Assembly: GCA_030446505.1 (NCBI GenBank)
Contig: JAUJND010000022.1
Span: 1-56,034, forward strand
Length of the DNA: 56,034 bases
Direction: 5' to 3'
DNA from: Chroococcidiopsidaceae cyanobacterium YX2bin18
Lineage (GTDB): Bacteria > Cyanobacteriota > Cyanobacteriia > Cyanobacteriales > Chroococcidiopsidaceae
Below the pieces are notes generated by a model. The model did not search any database, had not been told where the DNA came from, and worked only from the letters and a program-made list of their open reading frames with translations. A program made the translations under genes and the position numbers. Below are positions 9,931 to 19,192 of this stretch, piece by piece. Numbering within the stretch: the first letter of the stretch is position 1; every line of letters starts with the position of its first letter.

Positions 9931-10503
9931 ATGAATAGCTGCATTTTAATGGCGGAGATTGTGCAAGAACCCCAATTGCGCTATACACCTGACAATACTG
10001 CACTGGCAGAAATGATCGTCCAGTTTCCGGGAATCCGAGCGGAAGATCCGCCAGCGACATTAAAAGTAGTTGGTTGGGGCAATTTAGCTCAAGAAATTCA
10101 ACAACAGTACCGCCAAGGCGATCGCGTTATTATCGAAGGTCGCTTAAGTATGAATACTGTTGAACGCCCAGAGGGTTTCAAGGAAAAACGCGCTGAATTG
10201 ACAATTCAACGTATTCACTCTCTAGGTGATGGTGCCAGTATTACATCAACGACACTATCTGCCGCGACTACTAGCAACACAACCTCTAATGCATCTGGAG
10301 CATTGTCCACCCCAGAAAATGTCGCCAGCACAAACGCAACCCCTAAATTATCTAGCTCACCACGTAATTTAGAAACCGTTACAGCAAGTACCGTTGATAT
10401 CGCTAGTGTTGACCCAGAAACTGTACCTAAATCACCAAAACCTCATCCAGCGTATTCAGTAGTACCAAATGAAGGACAAGATATTGATGATATTCCCTTT
10501 TAA
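9931..10503 (+). CDS. ssb: Single-stranded DNA-binding protein
   Basis: A 190-residue SSB. The N-terminal 100 residues form the OB fold (MNSCILMAEIVQEPQLRYT, the GRLSMNT strand, ending RAELTIQRIHSLG). A long low-complexity Ser/Thr/Ala/Asn linker follows. The extreme C-terminus is DIDDIPF, the acidic tip through which SSB recruits partner proteins in replication and repair. It is intact and transcribed alone, with its own upstream region of about 135 bases that includes two copies of GCGGATTGCAAT (near 9820-9855). The gene converges on the sugar-binding lipoprotein gene, with an inverted repeat between them. Confidence 0.93.
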   Translation: MNSCILMAEIVQEPQLRYTPDNTALAEMIVQFPGIRAEDPPATLKVVGWGNLAQEIQQQYRQGDRVIIEGRLSMNTVERPEGFKEKRAELTIQRIHSLGDGASITSTTLSAATTSNTTSNASGALSTPENVASTNATPKLSSSPRNLETVTASTVDIASVDPETVPKSPKPHPAYSVVPNEGQDIDDIPF

Positions 10504-10518
10504 AAGGGACTAGCAAAA

Positions 10519-10555
10519 AATTATGAATGCGCTGAATGCTAAAAAATTCATAATT
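10519..10555. terminator. Inverted repeat between convergent ssb and solute-binding gene
   Basis: Perfect 10-base arms AATTATGAAT (10519-10528) and ATTCATAATT (10546-10555), with a 17-base loop, in the 50 bases between two convergent stop codons. AT-rich with A and T runs alongside, so a bidirectional terminator is plausible. Confidence 0.5.
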
Positions 10556-11886
10556 CAGCCTTTTCCCTTACTTCTCTGGTTCCACTCTTGAGCAGCATCA
10601 GTGATAGCTTGATCTACTGTTTTTTCACCGAGCATTGCTGCTTGAAGATTCTCATAAATTGTCTTTTGTAGCACATTAAGATTCTTCATTGCCGGAATTA
10701 AAACCTCTGCTTGTTGCAGCTGACTAGCACTAACGACACGAGCTTTTTCTACTGAGGCAGCATCAGCGGGAATGATCTTAAAATAGCTATCAGATAATGC
10801 TTGGATGTTAGACGGTAAAACATTAGCGGCTTTAGCAAAAGCTAGCTGATTTTTGTTGTTGGTGACAAACAAGGCAAATTTGAGTGCTGCCTCTGGTTGA
10901 TCGCTATCGCGAGGAATAATCAAGTTCATTACAGCAACATTTTTTTTACCCGTCTTTCCCGTTATTTGAGGTGCAGTGGCAGAAACCTTGGCTATGGCAG
11001 GTGCATTTGTAGCGATCGCTTTGAGAAACTCTGAACCAGAAGCAAGCATTGCTGTCTCACCAGCTTGATATAGTTCTATAGCATGGCGATGACCCTGGGT
11101 TAAGACTTCCCGTGGCAAGAGTCCATCTTTGTAAAGGTCTACCCAATACTGAAAAGCCGCTTTACCCTCTGGCGTATTAAATGCTGCTTGTCCTTGTGCG
11201 TCTACCAGAGTGACTCCCATTTGCACAAAAGACTCTAACACCTCAGCTGAATCTTCGGAAACAAACGTAGTAAATAAGGCGTATTTGCCAGTTTTCTCCT
11301 TAAGTTGCCTAGCTACCTGTGCCAATTCTGCATAAGTCGCTGGCGGCTTACTGATACCTGCTTGTTTTAACAACTCCGTGTTATAAATTGTTAACCTGCT
11401 AGTGAGATACCAGGGAATGCCAAAACTTTTGCCATTAAGCGTACTAGCTTGCCAAATATTGGGCAAATAGGTTGAACGCACATTAGCTGGCACCTTAGTA
11501 TCCAAATCAAGCCAAGCATTACGGGTTGCTAGTTGTGAGGCGAAATCCGGATTTAAGTTGACGACATCTGGTGCCGTTTTTGCTGAAACAGCTGTTAAAA
11601 TTTTACTCTCCATTGCTGACCAGGGTACATCCACCCAGTTCACCTTAGTCCCGGGATTTTCCGCTTCAAAAGAGCTAATTAGGTTTTTGAAATAATCTGT
11701 AAATTCTGGTTGGAGTTGCATTGTCCAGAACTCAATTTCTCCATTTGAACTAGACTGCCTTGTCTCATTAGTAACATTACCAGTGCCGCAACTAATAACC
11801 CAACTCAATAGTAATCCCAACAGAGCGAGACTTCCCAGCCGCTTCCATGTTTTAGTTCTGTGGCAAAATCCTTGTAATATTGACAT
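10555..11886 (-). CDS. Extracellular sugar-binding lipoprotein of an ABC transporter
   Basis: A 443-residue family 1 solute-binding protein. The N-terminus has a basic stretch, a hydrophobic segment and a lipobox ending WVISC (about residue 33), so it should be lipid-anchored at the membrane. The mature part begins with the family pattern IEFWTMQLQPEFTDYF, followed by FEAENPGTKVNWVDVPW and the APDVVNLNPDFASQLA segment typical of carbohydrate-binding members. No permease or ATPase genes are adjacent, so its partners must be elsewhere; the sugar cannot be told from sequence. It is divergent from pilM across about 120 bases. The gene is intact. Confidence 0.88.
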   Translation of the reverse strand: MSILQGFCHRTKTWKRLGSLALLGLLLSWVISCGTGNVTNETRQSSSNGEIEFWTMQLQPEFTDYFKNLISSFEAENPGTKVNWVDVPWSAMESKILTAVSAKTAPDVVNLNPDFASQLATRNAWLDLDTKVPANVRSTYLPNIWQASTLNGKSFGIPWYLTSRLTIYNTELLKQAGISKPPATYAELAQVARQLKEKTGKYALFTTFVSEDSAEVLESFVQMGVTLVDAQGQAAFNTPEGKAAFQYWVDLYKDGLLPREVLTQGHRHAIELYQAGETAMLASGSEFLKAIATNAPAIAKVSATAPQITGKTGKKNVAVMNLIIPRDSDQPEAALKFALFVTNNKNQLAFAKAANVLPSNIQALSDSYFKIIPADAASVEKARVVSASQLQQAEVLIPAMKNLNVLQKTIYENLQAAMLGEKTVDQAITDAAQEWNQRSKGKG

Positions 11887-12006
11887 TTGTTAGAAGTTGT
11901 ATGTTTATTGAATCAACGTGGAATTCTAAGCTAAATTCAGTAGCAGACATTAACATAAATATCTCACTTAGTCTAATTCTCCACCCTCTAAACAACTGCC
12001 AAACCT

Positions 12007-13116
12007 GTGGTTAACCGCTTCAAAAATCTGTTGGCAAAACGCCCAAACGGAGTTGGTATCGAACTAGCTCCAGAACGCATCAACGTGGCTAAGATCTGCA
12101 AGCAAGGACAGGGATTCAAACTTGTAGCCCTGTCCTCAGTTCCAGTTCCAGAAGGTATTTTTGAAGGTGGTCAAATTTATGACTCACCAGCCTTAGCGGC
12201 ATTAATTCAGTCAGTACTAACTGACAACAAAATTAAAGCGCAGCGTGTCGCTACTGCTGTAAGTGGACAAGAATCTATAGTTCGTCTTATTCCTTTACCA
12301 GCCGAGCTAGATGACCAAGAGCTACGAGAAATGGTGCTAAACCACGAAGCTGGTCTGTACTTACCTTATCCACGGGAAGAAGCTGATGTAGATTATCAAA
12401 AGTTAGGGTACATTGTTGATGAGGATGGCATTGAGAAGGTAAACGTACTGCTAGTTGCTACACCTAAGATAGTCACAGATACATATATAGATACATTCCA
12501 ACAAGCTGGTTTAAAAGTTGATATTTTAGAGATTAGAAGTTTTGCCTTGCTACGGACAATTCGCGAGCAACTGCGAGAATTTGGACCGCAAGAAGCGGCA
12601 GTGTTAGTCGATATTGAGTTTGATAATACAGAAATTGCTATTGTCGAAGATGGAGTGCCGCAATTTACTCGGACAGTGCCGATAGGCACATATCAACTTC
12701 AAAGTGCGCTCTTGCGAGCAATGAATTTACCTGCATCTAGAGATACGCAAATGTTACAGGAGATAACTATTCCCCCCGCGATCGCTGATGAACGGGGAGA
12801 AGCAAACTTAATAGGTATTAATCCAGGTATGGCAGCTGTGCTCAGAGTTTTGGGAGAGTTAGCTGATGAAATGCGCCGTTCGCTCGATTTCTATCTTAAT
12901 CAAAAGGAGAATTTGGAGGTAACGCAAATTTTACTAGCAGGACCAGGGGGTGGAATTGGGCAAATTGATGAGTTTTTTAAACAGCGGCTGAACATACCAG
13001 CTGTGCAAATAGATCCAGTGCAGGCATTGGCTCTGGAGGTAGACGAGGAGAAATTTCCCCTAAGTCAAAGACCAGGATTGGGAATTGTGCTAGGTCTAGG
13101 GCTGCGGGAGGTTTAA
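12007..13116 (+). CDS. pilM: Type IV pilus assembly protein PilM
   Basis: PilM is a cytoplasmic actin-like ATPase-fold protein that binds PilN at the inner membrane in the type IV pilus alignment complex. The 369-residue product shows the family N-terminus GVGIELAPERINVAKI, the VRLIPLPAELDDQELREMV segment, VLVDIEFDNTEIAIVEDG (phosphate-binding region) and the LLAGPGGGI motif near residue 310. The start is GTG at 12007; no strong ribosome binding site is seen. The stop is four bases before the pilN start, so pilM, N, O and Q form an operon. In cyanobacteria this cluster serves motility and DNA uptake. PilM is the only intact member here. Confidence 0.93.
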   Translation: MVNRFKNLLAKRPNGVGIELAPERINVAKICKQGQGFKLVALSSVPVPEGIFEGGQIYDSPALAALIQSVLTDNKIKAQRVATAVSGQESIVRLIPLPAELDDQELREMVLNHEAGLYLPYPREEADVDYQKLGYIVDEDGIEKVNVLLVATPKIVTDTYIDTFQQAGLKVDILEIRSFALLRTIREQLREFGPQEAAVLVDIEFDNTEIAIVEDGVPQFTRTVPIGTYQLQSALLRAMNLPASRDTQMLQEITIPPAIADERGEANLIGINPGMAAVLRVLGELADEMRRSLDFYLNQKENLEVTQILLAGPGGGIGQIDEFFKQRLNIPAVQIDPVQALALEVDEEKFPLSQRPGLGIVLGLGLREV

Positions 13117-13120
13117 CCGA

Positions 13121-13985
13121 ATGTATAGTCTAGATATCAATTTCATTAAGGATCGCCCAGAGTACAATTCAAAGAACACGCGAACTTCAAGCCTGCGTCT
13201 GCCTATTGGTAACTTCTCTCCCCTATATGTGGGACTGGCAACTGGTGTACTATTACCAACTCTAGTAGGGCTTGGGTGGTTATTTCTGCAAACTCAAAAT
13301 GCTCAATTAGAAAAGCAAATTGCGGAATTAGATGCGGAGTTAGCTCGTTTAGGCATTCAAGAGCAGGAAATTAAAAAAGTTCAGCAAGAAACGAGTCAAA
13401 TTAAGACGGAAACTCAGGCACTAGCAACCGTATTTAATCAGATTCGGCCTTGGTCGGCAATGTTACAGGATATTCGCGATCGCATTCCTAAAACGGTACA
13501 AATTGAAAGCATCAAGCAAACCGCTGCGGCGCTTTCAGCAATACACCGCCTAACAGCAGCTACACCAGCACCAGCGGCCACCAACGCAGCTGCAACGCAC
13601 ACCTTTCAGGTCAGCAGTAGCGTAAAGTCAGCCAGTTGATGTGGTATCGCGCGTTCATTTAATGGCAGTCAACGATTTCTTTAACTCTGCAACAGTCTGC
13701 AAACCTACAGATATAGAATCGTTACAGCAGAGGTGGTCGAAGAAGCCAGCAGCGGTCACCGCAAAGGCGGGCAAGCTCATCACCAGTTCCTGGCTCAATC
13801 TGCTGAACTACGCTGGCAGCGACGTCGGAAAATTTAAGTTGTGCGTCCTTACGTTCAATCAGACGCCGGTGATGTTCCGGCTGATTGCTACGAGTTGGGC
13901 AGCAGGGCCACATTGGGACTTGTGACTCGAATTCAACTTGCGGCAAAAGAGTCCATTCCCTGGCGGTCACTGAGAACTGTGCGGT
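13121..13985 (+). pseudogene. pilN: Type IV pilus assembly protein PilN, disrupted after residue 170
   Basis: PilN is an inner-membrane protein whose N-terminal tail binds PilM. The intact part (13121-13639, 172 residues) has the LDINFIKDRPEY tail, one membrane helix (LATGVLLPTLVGLGWLFL) and a coiled coil rich in Q and E. It ends at a stop after TFQVSSSVKSAS. Traces of the rest continue downstream in other frames, for example DFFNSA near 13670 and ATLGLVTRIQ near 13905, which match the usual PilN C-terminus. Several indels separate them. Where PilN ends and PilO begins is uncertain to about 20 bases. Confidence 0.75.
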
Positions 13986-14713
13986 ATGTGCCGGGGACTT
14001 TGAGGCGGCTGGCCGCCAGCTATCCAACTGCATTTGGCGTTACATTTACGCCACCGCGTATTAATATTATGGCTGCGGTTTGGGGCTAGGGGGAACAATT
14101 TACCTAATTCTCAATCTGCTACTGCCGACTTTTCCAGAGTATCAGGAATTGCAACTAAGCCGGAACGAAAAGCAGACCTTAGTTGAACAAAAAAGCAGTT
14201 GTGCAACAGACTCAGCAAGTAAGAGCGGAGCTAGCACTGGCAAAAAGACAACAAACAGAAGTTCTAGCTTTGTTTGCCAATGAGCAAACCTTGGATACGT
14301 TGCTGATTGATCTCAACCGAGTAGTTGAATCTGTCAATGTTAATGCAGGAGGAAATTTTACTAGGGCAAGACTCAAGCGATATGTGCCAGCGAATCGTTT
14401 GCCGAGGTAATCGTAGATGGTTCGCTGGGTTCTGCTGTCAACGGTAAGCTCAAACGCCGAGTGATTAATGTCGAGCTTGAAGGAACCTTTGAACAAACTC
14501 AAGCAATTATTCGTAATATCGAGCGTCTCCAGTCCTTGTTGCTGCTTAAAGATTATCAATCGAGCTTGGCACAAGTAACTCCGAACGCAAGGTAGAGTAG
14601 GTCGCCAATGGAACGATCAATACATCTTTTCAATTGGCTTCCCCAATCCCAGCAAACCCAGCGGAAAAAAATCAGCTGCAGCCGCTCCGAATCAGTGCCA
14701 AAGTAATTCTATA
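13986..14713 (+). pseudogene. pilO: Type IV pilus assembly protein PilO, fragmented
   Basis: PilO pairs with PilN at the inner membrane. Pieces in three frames give SYPTAFGVTFTP (near 14020), a membrane helix LGGTIYLILNLLLP (near 14090), then QQTQQVRAELALAKRQQTEVLALFANEQTLDTLL (coiled coil, given here only as the 14200-14300 stretch), RLKRYVPAN, and KLKRRVINVELEGTFEQTQA (near 14450), ending NIERLQSLLLLKDYQSS. A further fragment NGTINTSFQLASPIPANPAE (near 14610-14660) is probably the C-terminal tail. At least four frame changes are needed. The order of the pieces is that of an ordinary PilO. Confidence 0.72.
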
Positions 14714-15255
14714 CACTCTTTATCAAGTGGTATTCTTGTTTAGTTATCTAAACTCTAAAAAAATCTTACTTGAAAGCTCAGTAGACAACTTCTTGGTTGT
14801 GCCTGGAGTACTTAAAAATTTAGTTTCTCGGTATCATGCCTGAGAAGATTTAGTTATCAGTTGATTTGAGGCTCATGTTAGGACAGTGGAGAATAACTGT
14901 CTACAAATTCACAAAAAATCAAACATTACTACCGTATATGTACTCGAATCAAGTAATATTTAATCTAAAAGCAACTCAATTTCTCTGTAATATCTCGGTT
15001 GGATATCGGACAGAGGTAGAGTTAAGTTTCTTTTGTAATTTTGTTGGTTAAAGCTACCTTGAACAGCAAGTTGGGGTGTAGCTATGCTTCCTACCAAAGT
15101 CAATTCTGCTTCCCACAAAAATTCGTTGCCCTTCAAGTAATTCAGCACTTTAACTGAAATATTTGTGTTGCCCAAGCTATCAACTCTACATTTCTCTATT
15201 GCAAAAACAAGGAGAAGTCTTAATGAAATGCCGTTTTTAAACGTGAGGAGGAACA
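14714..15255. other. Non-coding segment splitting pilO from pilQ
   Basis: About 540 bases of AT-rich sequence with no recognisable pilus reading. A minus-strand frame of 71 codons (15175-14960), with NYLKGNEFLWEAELTLVGS and PLSDIQPRYYREIELLLD, looks protein-like but matches nothing I know and has no good start. It may be a fragment of an inserted gene. The segment ends with GAGGAGG, the pilQ ribosome binding site. Confidence 0.35.
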
Positions 15256-17398
15256 GTGAGACAACTTCAAGCTAGTAGTGTAATATTCGGCGGCGCGGCA
15301 GTCGTTATGATAACGCTCAGCCAGTATGGGCGGCGGCTACACAGGTGACAGAAGTAGGTTAGTGCAACCAGCGGTGGGTTGAATGTAATTTTGGAGACTT
15401 CTACAGGTGATCGCCCCCAAATTTTTACAAGCAGACAGGGTAATTCGTTAGTTGCAGATATCGTAAATACTCAACTGCGCCTAACTCAAGGTAATAATTT
15501 CCGCCAAAACAACCCAGCTTCAGGTATTGCCTCGGTCGTAATTACCCAGCTTGACCTAATAGCATCCGCATGGTTGTTACTGGGACAACCAGCGCCCCGA
15601 TAAGTCAACCTGCCCAACGCAGTGACCAGGGAAATTGTCCTGAGCATTAGTCCGGCAGCGGGAACACTTACGCAAGCAAATCCCCCAGCGACGAATACTC
15701 CAGTAGTAGAACCTACTTCACCGCAGCCAGAGCTAGTCCTACTCAGGCTCCTGCGTCAGACGTTCTCGTTCCCAATCCAAAAATAACAATTGATGGAGCA
15801 CCCGCACCTGCAACTACAACGGCTCCTGTACCTTTTTTGCCCAGAAGCGATCGCGCCCCCAGTCGGAGATATCGCTGTCTCAAATACTGATACCTCGCCC
15901 ACCACTATTAATCTGGAAACTACTGAAAGAGTGCCGCGCTTAGTGTTGCGAGACGCACCAGTGCGAGAAGTTCTGGCACTTCTTGCCCGTGCTGCTGGTC
16001 TTAACCTTGCTTTTACGACAGCTACACCACCAGGCGCACAGCAAGGTCAGGCAGATCCGGCAGCAGCAGGTGGTGATGAAGGACCCAGAATTTCTCTAGA
16101 TATTGAAAACGAGTCAGTTCAAGATGTTTTCAACTATGTATTACAGATTAGTGGTTTGCAAGCCAACCGGAATGGGCGGACTATTTTTTGTCGCTACTAG
16201 ATTGAATAATGAGGCACGTGATCTAATAGTGCGTAGCCTCCGACTTAATCAAATAGCAGTGGGAAGTGCGCTGAACTTTTTAGTTGCCTTGGGTGCAGAA
16301 AGTGCCGTGAGTCGTGAACGAACTGTTACTAGCGTAAATGCTGTGCCTGTAGGAGGTGCAGCAGCTCCAGTCACTCAAACTCAGACCAGTACAGAAACAA
16401 GGGTAGAAACTCAGCGCATTGATTTCCAAGACACTGTACCAATATTGCGAGGTCTACAGGTAGTGGGAGACGAACGCACCAATTCTGTGACATTGATTGG
16501 TTCTCCTAGACAAATTGATCTTGCCACTGCTCAACTAGTTCAGCTTGATGCGCGTCGTCGTCAGGTAGCAGTTAATGTCAAGATTATTGATATTAATTTA
16601 TTAGCAACCCAGCAAAATAACACGAGCTTCTCGTTTGGAATTGGTGACAATTTCTTTCAAAATAATGCAGGAAATGCCGTCATCAACTTTGGACGCAATA
16701 ATTCACCACCAGCAGCTGGTATTACCACTGGTAACAATTTACGGAATTTCACTAGCAGGTTTTTAGCTCAGGTGCAGGCTTCTATCACCAATGGCAATGG
16801 CAAGATTTTGACTGACCCGACTATAACAATCCAAGAAGGGCAGACTGCTCAAGTCAATTTAACAGCAGAAGTGTTTGGCGGTACTGAAGTACAGTTTATT
16901 AGTCCTAACGCCGGGGGTGATGCAATTCCCGTTCAGCGACCAATTATTAAGGAGGCAGGTTTAACGGTTGTAGTCCGAATTGAACGGATTGATGACAATG
17001 GTTTTGTTTCCTTATCGGTTGCGCCTAATATCACTGCGATTGCTCAACAGCTTACAACTGCTCAGTTTGGTACTATTGCTTTGTTAAGTGAAAGAAGTCT
17101 GACATCTGGTCTGATTCGCATGAGAGACGGTCAAACACTGATCCTATCAGGCATTATCCAAGACTCAGACACAGCTACGGTAAATAAAGTGCCAATTTTG
17201 GGCGATATTCCAATCCTAGGTGCGCTGTTTAGAAGTACAAATCGAGCAAATACTCGTACTGAGGTAGTTGTATTGCTGACACCCCAAATTCTTAATGATG
17301 CGGCTACCGCCTCGGTTGGTACTAACTACACCCCAGGAGCAGAGGCACGTCAACTCTTAGAACGGCGTAATTTTCAGGTTCCTGCTACTAAGCGGTAG
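15256..17398 (+). pseudogene. pilQ: Type IV pilus secretin PilQ, N-terminal half frameshifted
   Basis: PilQ is the outer-membrane channel for the pilus. A GTG at 15256 with GAGGAGG upstream begins VRQLQASSVIFGGAAVVMIT (signal-like). An AMIN-type domain follows in another frame (VILETSTGDRPQIF and SLVADIVNTQLRL, about 15380-15500), then a proline/serine/threonine-rich linker. Next come a secretin short domain (PRLVLRDAPVREVLALLARA), the secretin N domains (VVGDERTNSVTLIGSPRQI) and the secretin barrel with LTDPTITIQEGQTA and the signature VPILGDIPILGALFRS near the end. The last 400 residues (from about 16200) are open. The breaks lie at about 15320, 15560-15790 and 16195. Confidence 0.87.
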
Positions 17399-17773
17399 AA
17401 AGTTATTTACGTTTGCCCTGCCAATCTTGCCTATTACCTTTCTAAGGCAACAAAAAAAGGTTTTTACTAGGCAATATTTAAGCCTTGAAAGGCAGGTTAT
17501 GTAGCAAAAATATGTATGCTCACAAGCTCAAAAGCGTCATTTCAGAGCCTTCAGGTAGTAAAATTGCCTAAAAAATCCTGAAATCCATATAACTTAAAGG
17601 TTTTAACGATCCATATTTGGCAACCACACCTTAGAATGAGTCATTGAAATATTGAGCCTACGAGAGTTTCAACGATTTTAAGTTGGAATCGTCCCGTAGT
17701 GCTGCGTCTGAACCTCTATTTAGTGATTCAGGGTTCAATGTTGAAGGTGTTTTATAATTTCAAGGAGATTGAA
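17399..17773. promoter_or_regulatory. Intergenic region upstream of HU
   Basis: About 370 bases after pilQ. No gene or RNA recognised. It should carry the pilQ transcript end and the promoter of the HU gene; AAGGAG at 17762-17767 is a good ribosome binding site and decides the HU start. Confidence 0.45.
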
Positions 17774-18058
17774 ATGAACAAAGGTGAACTGGTAGATGCC
17801 GTAGCTGATAAAGCCAGCGTTACTAAAAAACAAGCCGATGCAGTTTTAACAGCTGCTTTGGAAACAATTGTTGAAGCTGTATCTTCTGGCGATAAAGTAA
17901 CGCTAGTGGGCTTTGACTCTTTTGAGTCACGGGAGCGCAAAGCCCGTGAAGGTCGCAACCCCAAAACCGGCGATAAAATGGACATTCCAGCGACGAAAGT
18001 TCCAGCTTTCTCTGCTGGGAAACTGTTTAGAGAAAAAGTGTCACCCGCAGACGATTAA
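17774..18058 (+). CDS. hup: HU-family DNA-binding protein
   Basis: A 94-residue nucleoid protein that bends DNA as a dimer. The start at 17774 gives the family N-terminus MNKGELVDAVADKASVTKKQ and has AAGGAG seven bases upstream; the frame is open further upstream but that part is not HU-like. The DNA-binding arm is present as GREARKGRNPKTG-type sequence (AREGRNPKTGDKMDIPATKVPAF), and the end is SAGKLFREKV. A mild change from the usual GFGTFE to GFDSFES is seen in the core. cobD starts 22 bases downstream. Confidence 0.95.
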   Translation: MNKGELVDAVADKASVTKKQADAVLTAALETIVEAVSSGDKVTLVGFDSFESRERKAREGRNPKTGDKMDIPATKVPAFSAGKLFREKVSPADD

Positions 18059-18080
18059 TTTTTCTAAGCAACTTATTTTG

Positions 18081-19169
18081 ATGCAACCTGTACACGGAGG
18101 GAATTTAGCTTGGGCAGCAGAGAAAGCAGGCTGTCCTCCCAGTGCTATTCTGGATTTTTCTGCCAGTATTAGCCCCTTAGGACCTCCCAAGAGCGCGATC
18201 GCTGCCATACTCGCTCACCTGGGCGATCTAAGCTACTATCCAGACCCCGATTATCGGGAACTAAAAGCCGTTTTAGGTCGAATGCATCAATTGCCGCCTG
18301 AATGGATTCTGCCGGGTAATGGCTCGGCAGAGTTACTTACTTGGGCAGGCTGGGACTTGGCAAAATTAGCTGCAACAGTTTTAGTTACCCCAGCTTTTGG
18401 CGACTACTGGCGATCGCTTAAGGCATTCAACGCCAAAGTAGTAGAATGTCCGCTTAACTTGAAGGACTTGGGATTTCCGCCAGGGTGCAGCGGTGAGGAG
18501 GTGCAGAATTCTTTATCTCAATTCAATGTCTGCCCAACTGAGTGCGGTTTACTACTTAATAATCCTCACAATCCAACTGGCTGGATGTTTTTGCGGGAGA
18601 CGATTCTGCCTTATCTGGAGCAATTTGCTCTGGTTGTAGTAGATGAAGCATTTATGGATTTTCTGCCCCCTAATCAGCAACAAAGCTTGATTTCACTAGT
18701 GCAGAAATATCCAAATTTAGTAATTCTGCGATCGCTGACTAAATTTTACAGCTTGCCTGGGCTAAGACTCGGATACGCGATCGCCCATCCCGACCGCCTC
18801 CAACGCTGGCAGAAACTGCGCGATCCTTGGTCACTAAACACCCTAGCAGCAGCGGCAGCAATAGCTGTAGTCCAAGATATAGAGTTTCAACAGCAAACCT
18901 GGGCATGGCTACCACCAACACGGTTGCAGTTGTTTCAGCAATTAGCTGAGTTACCAGGATTACAACCCTGGGAGAGTGCTGCAAATTTTTTACTGGTGCA
19001 ATCAAATAAACCTGGTTCTCAAGTGCAGCAACAATTACTCAAACATCACCAAATATTAATCCGAGATTGCCTCAGCTTTCCCGAATTAGGCGATCGCTAC
19101 TTTCGGGTAGCTGTACGATCAAATGAGGAAAACGAGCGCTTAGTGCAAGCTTTGACAACAATCTACTAA
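18081..19169 (+). CDS. cobD: Threonine-phosphate decarboxylase (CobD type)
   Basis: A PLP enzyme of the histidinol-phosphate aminotransferase fold. CobD makes (R)-1-amino-2-propanol phosphate for the cobalamin lower-ligand arm. The start at 18081 gives MQPVHGGNLAWAAEKAGCPP and the FSASISPLGPP segment, which are CobD-like. Family motifs are PGNGSAELL (cofactor phosphate contact), NPHNPTG (near residue 165), VVDEAFMDF and the lysine loop RSLTKFYSLPGLRLGYA. The length of 362 residues is normal. It follows the HU gene by 22 bases and precedes a flavoprotein by 23. Separation from HisC by sequence alone is not absolute, but the N-terminus favours CobD. cobK is at 5.8 kb. Confidence 0.85.
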   Translation: MQPVHGGNLAWAAEKAGCPPSAILDFSASISPLGPPKSAIAAILAHLGDLSYYPDPDYRELKAVLGRMHQLPPEWILPGNGSAELLTWAGWDLAKLAATVLVTPAFGDYWRSLKAFNAKVVECPLNLKDLGFPPGCSGEEVQNSLSQFNVCPTECGLLLNNPHNPTGWMFLRETILPYLEQFALVVVDEAFMDFLPPNQQQSLISLVQKYPNLVILRSLTKFYSLPGLRLGYAIAHPDRLQRWQKLRDPWSLNTLAAAAAIAVVQDIEFQQQTWAWLPPTRLQLFQQLAELPGLQPWESAANFLLVQSNKPGSQVQQQLLKHHQILIRDCLSFPELGDRYFRVAVRSNEENERLVQALTTIY

Positions 19170-19192
19170 CGTCAACTAATAACTAGGAATTC

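Noticed and set aside
13722..14033. Minus-strand frame of 103 codons over pilN
   Set aside because: The plus strand here contains recognisable PilN sequence (ATLGLVTRIQ), so the minus reading is a shadow.
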